Below, one piece after another: positions 6,100-8,193 of a DNA stretch of 8,193 nucleotides. The notes below the pieces were generated by a model. It ran no database searches. It saw only the letters and a list, made by a program, of their open reading frames with translations, and was not told the origin of the DNA. Origin of the DNA: Lachnospiraceae bacterium. Lineage in GTDB: Bacteria; Bacillota; Clostridia; Lachnospirales; Lachnospiraceae. The position numbers and the translations under genes were made by a program. The stretch covers positions 1-8,193 of the forward strand of contig JAILNW010000268.1 of assembly GCA_024691145.1 (NCBI GenBank), written 5' to 3'. Position 1 is the first letter of the stretch, and each line of letters opens with the position of its first letter.

Positions 6100-7734
6100 A
6101 TGATACAAGCAAGTAATATTACTTTACGTCTTGGAAAAAAGGCATTATTTGAAGAAGTTAATATTAAATTTACAGAAGGAAACTGCTACGGATTAATAGG
6201 AGCCAATGGTGCAGGTAAGTCAACATTCCTAAAAATATTATCAGGCCAGTTAGAGCCTACTAATGGTAATATCATAATAACTCCTGGCCAGCGTCTTTCA
6301 TTTTTACAGCAGGACCACTTTAAATATGATGAATATGACGTACTTAGTACAGTTATAATGGGTAATAAGAGACTTTATGATATTATGAAGGAAAAGGAAG
6401 CCATCTATGCAAAGGAAGACTTCACTGAAGAAGATGGTATAAAGGCAAGTGAACTCGAAGGTGAATTTGCACAGATGAACGGCTGGGAAGCTGAGTCAGA
6501 TGCAGCTACTCTTCTTAACGGACTTGGTGTTGATACAGAACTTCACTATGTTCCTATGAAAGAACTTAACGGTGGACTTAAGGTAAAGGTTCTCCTTGCT
6601 CAGGCACTTTTCGGTAACCCTGATATACTTTTACTTGACGAGCCTACTAACCACCTTGACCTTGATGCTATTGCATGGCTTGAAGAGTTCCTTATAAACT
6701 TTGACAACACAGTTATAGTAGTATCCCATGACAGATACTTCCTTAACAAGGTTTGTACACATACAGCAGATATCGACTATGGCAAGATTCAGTTATATGC
6801 TGGAAACTATGATTTCTGGTTCGAGTCAAGCCAGCTTATGATTAAGCAGATGAAGGAAGCTAATAAGAAGAAAGAAGAAAAGATTAAAGAATTACAGGAA
6901 TTTATCCAGAGATTCTCTGCCAATGCTTCTAAGTCAAAGCAGGCAACTTCAAGAAAGCGTGCCTTGGAGAAGATTGAGCTTGATGATATAAGACCTTCAA
7001 GCAGAAAGTATCCATATATCGACTTTAAGCCTAACAGAGAGATTGGTAACGAGGTACTTACTGTAACTAATCTTTCTAAAACAATAGACGGAGTTAAAGT
7101 ACTTGATAATATATCATTTATAGTTGGACATGATGATAAGATAGCATTTGTAGGACCTAATACAGTTGCTGCAACTACTCTTTTCAAGATTCTTGCTGGA
7201 GAGATGGAGCCTGATGAAGGAAGCTACAAGTGGGGTGTTACAACATCTAACTCATACTTTCCTAAGGACAACACTAAGTACTTCGACACAGATGATACAA
7301 TTGTAGACTGGCTTATGCCTTTCTCACCTGAAAAGGATGTAACATATGTAAGAGGATTCCTTGGAAGAATGCTTTTTGCCGGAGATGACGGTATGAAGAG
7401 AGTTCGTGTACTTAGCGGTGGTGAGCGTGTACGTGTTATGTTATCCAAGATGATGATTCTTGGTTCTAACGTATTACTTATGGATGAGCCTACTAACCAC
7501 CTTGACATGGAATCAATTACAGCACTTAATAATGGTGTTATCAAGTTCCCTGGTGTTGTATTATTTACATCACAGGATCACCAGTTCGTACAGACTATAG
7601 CAAACAGAATTATGGAGATTACTCCTAATGGACTTATAGATAAGATAACAACATATGATGAATACCTTGAAAGCGACGAGATGGCTCGTAAGCGTCAGGT
7701 TATGAATATGGACAATGAAGACGATTTAGATTAA
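6100..7734 (+). CDS. ykpA: ABC-F family ATPase, YkpA/YbiT-like, with one degenerate ATP site
   Basis: This 544-residue soluble protein has two ATPase domains and no membrane segment. ABC-F proteins bind the ribosomal E site and act on translation. NBD1 is canonical: Walker A GANGAGKST (34-42), Walker B with Asp180 and Glu181 in DEPTNHLD, and switch His210. Its signature, LNGGL (156-160), is degenerate. The charged linker (about 240-310, including SANASKSKQATSRKR) closely resembles B. subtilis YkpA as I remember it. NBD2 has an intact signature LSGGE (438-442) and Walker B (Asp462, Glu463). Its Walker A reads GPNTVAATT (352-360) with Ala358 at the lysine position, and the switch His is Gln492. 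Because ABC sites are shared between domains, one composite site is intact and the other altered. The C-terminus is acidic (DNEDDLD). It is transcribed alone. Typical YkpA proteins are about 540 residues. A role in drug resistance is not indicated. Confidence 0.95.
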   Translation: MIQASNITLRLGKKALFEEVNIKFTEGNCYGLIGANGAGKSTFLKILSGQLEPTNGNIIITPGQRLSFLQQDHFKYDEYDVLSTVIMGNKRLYDIMKEKEAIYAKEDFTEEDGIKASELEGEFAQMNGWEAESDAATLLNGLGVDTELHYVPMKELNGGLKVKVLLAQALFGNPDILLLDEPTNHLDLDAIAWLEEFLINFDNTVIVVSHDRYFLNKVCTHTADIDYGKIQLYAGNYDFWFESSQLMIKQMKEANKKKEEKIKELQEFIQRFSANASKSKQATSRKRALEKIELDDIRPSSRKYPYIDFKPNREIGNEVLTVTNLSKTIDGVKVLDNISFIVGHDDKIAFVGPNTVAATTLFKILAGEMEPDEGSYKWGVTTSNSYFPKDNTKYFDTDDTIVDWLMPFSPEKDVTYVRGFLGRMLFAGDDGMKRVRVLSGGERVRVMLSKMMILGSNVLLMDEPTNHLDMESITALNNGVIKFPGVVLFTSQDHQFVQTIANRIMEITPNGLIDKITTYDEYLESDEMARKRQVMNMDNEDDLD

Positions 7735-7741
7735 TCAGGAT

Positions 7742-7775
7742 AAGGAGGAACCCTCGGATGAGAGTTCCTCCTTTT
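7742..7775 (+). terminator. Intrinsic terminator after the ABC-F gene
   Basis: AAGGAGGAAC (7742-7751) pairs perfectly with GTTCCTCCTT (7764-7773). After one mismatch, CTC (7753-7755) pairs with GAG (7760-7762) around a GGAT tetraloop. A run of T follows (7772-7775). It begins 7 nt after the ABC-F stop codon. On the minus strand there is no T-run after the stem, so it serves the convergent gene poorly, although that gene also ends here. Confidence 0.9.
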
Positions 7776-7778
7776 ACA

Positions 7779-8193
7779 TTATCGTATTTTATTGCCCATC
7801 TTTTCACCAATAGTGTTATTGTAATTTTTTATAGTAATTTTTTTCAATTCATCTACAACATATTGGTTTTCAGATATACTTATATATTCACTTATATCTA
7901 TCAAGTTGTTGCAGGTTATGATATAACTTAGTTCACTACTTTCCTCGCTTACTTCAAGCTGTGATTTGCTGTTAATTTCACCATATAACTCTGCTGCTTT
8001 TTTTATATACTCATCGTTTCCATCCCTTTCATATGGCAAACTTCCATAAGAAACATACAAAGAAACGTTAGTAATATTGGGTACATTTAAAACATTATTA
8101 TAATCCTCCATTACCAAATTTCTACTGTTATCCATTCTATCATAGAGCCTATCAGTTTTTATTTCATTAATTCTTCCTATATTTTCAACGATA
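7779..8193 (-). CDS. Unrecognised hydrophilic protein, C-terminal 137 codons (cut by right edge)
   Basis: The frame ends at the TAA at 7781-7779 and stays open to the window edge, so the N-terminus lies outside. An internal ATG at 8135 exists, but the 19 codons above it are open and no good ribosome binding site precedes it. The visible part is hydrophilic, with no membrane helix. It is rich in Asn, Ser, Glu and Tyr, including SLYVSYGSLPYERDGNDEYI and a Ser/Glu-rich stretch SEESSELS. It ends in a basic tail, KMGNKIR. I do not recognise a family. It converges on the ABC-F gene with a 44-bp gap filled by that gene's terminator. Very AT-rich codons and the lack of overlapping alternatives support it as a real gene. 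Confidence 0.65.
   Translation of the reverse strand, partial: IVENIGRINEIKTDRLYDRMDNSRNLVMEDYNNVLNVPNITNVSLYVSYGSLPYERDGNDEYIKKAAELYGEINSKSQLEVSEESSELSYIITCNNLIDISEYISISENQYVVDELKKITIKNYNNTIGEKMGNKIR

Noticed and set aside
6807..7544. Two minus-strand frames (126 and 106 codons) opposite the ABC-F gene
   Set aside because: They mirror the conserved ABC-F coding sequence and have no ribosome binding site or family resemblance.
6100..7734. ABC-F protein as an antibiotic-resistance determinant
   Set aside because: The linker and overall sequence resemble housekeeping YkpA/YbiT proteins rather than the Vga, Lsa or Msr types.

Overview
The window is AT-rich, gene-dense DNA from a low-GC Gram-positive bacterium. 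The protein types point to the Lachnospiraceae or close Clostridia: a YkpA-type ABC-F ATPase, a DUF5721-like protein, a short TraX-family protein, an HtpG with an acidic insert, and a perfect CIRCE element. The family assignment is inferred from remembered protein signatures, and I would not name a genus. No RNA genes, insertion sequences, CRISPR arrays or phage genes are visible.

Layout. Positions 1-376 (minus) hold the N-terminal 125 codons of a SpoU/TrmH-family RNA methyltransferase that runs off the left edge. Next is htpG (445-2424, minus), preceded by a strong promoter and a perfect CIRCE operator for the heat-shock repressor HrcA. Upstream of that lies a three-gene minus-strand operon: a GlgX/isoamylase-like GH13 protein (3950-5935), a TraX-family membrane protein (3048-3935) and a DUF5721-like protein (2538-3017). 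The spacings are 14 and 30 bp. A 164-bp divergent promoter region (5936-6099) separates this operon from an ABC-F ATPase on the plus strand (6100-7734). The ABC-F gene ends at a strong intrinsic terminator facing an unrecognised partial minus-strand gene (7779-8193) that runs off the right edge.

Three things stand out. (1) The GH13 protein keeps the family scaffold but has replaced every catalytic residue, so it looks like a dedicated pseudo-debranching enzyme, comparable to the non-catalytic plant isoamylase ISA2. (2) The ABC-F protein has one intact composite ATP site and one in which the Walker A lysine, the switch histidine and the partner signature motif are all altered, a coordinated asymmetry. 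(3) The CIRCE operator is followed directly by six T on the htpG-coding strand, 3 nt after the stop codon of the upstream gene. It can therefore act as the operon's transcription terminator as DNA-encoded RNA hairpin and as the HrcA site for htpG.

Functionally the window combines RNA modification, stress chaperoning, translation-associated ATPase activity and probable alpha-glucan metabolism. The GH13-TraX-DUF5721 operon is the least understood part.
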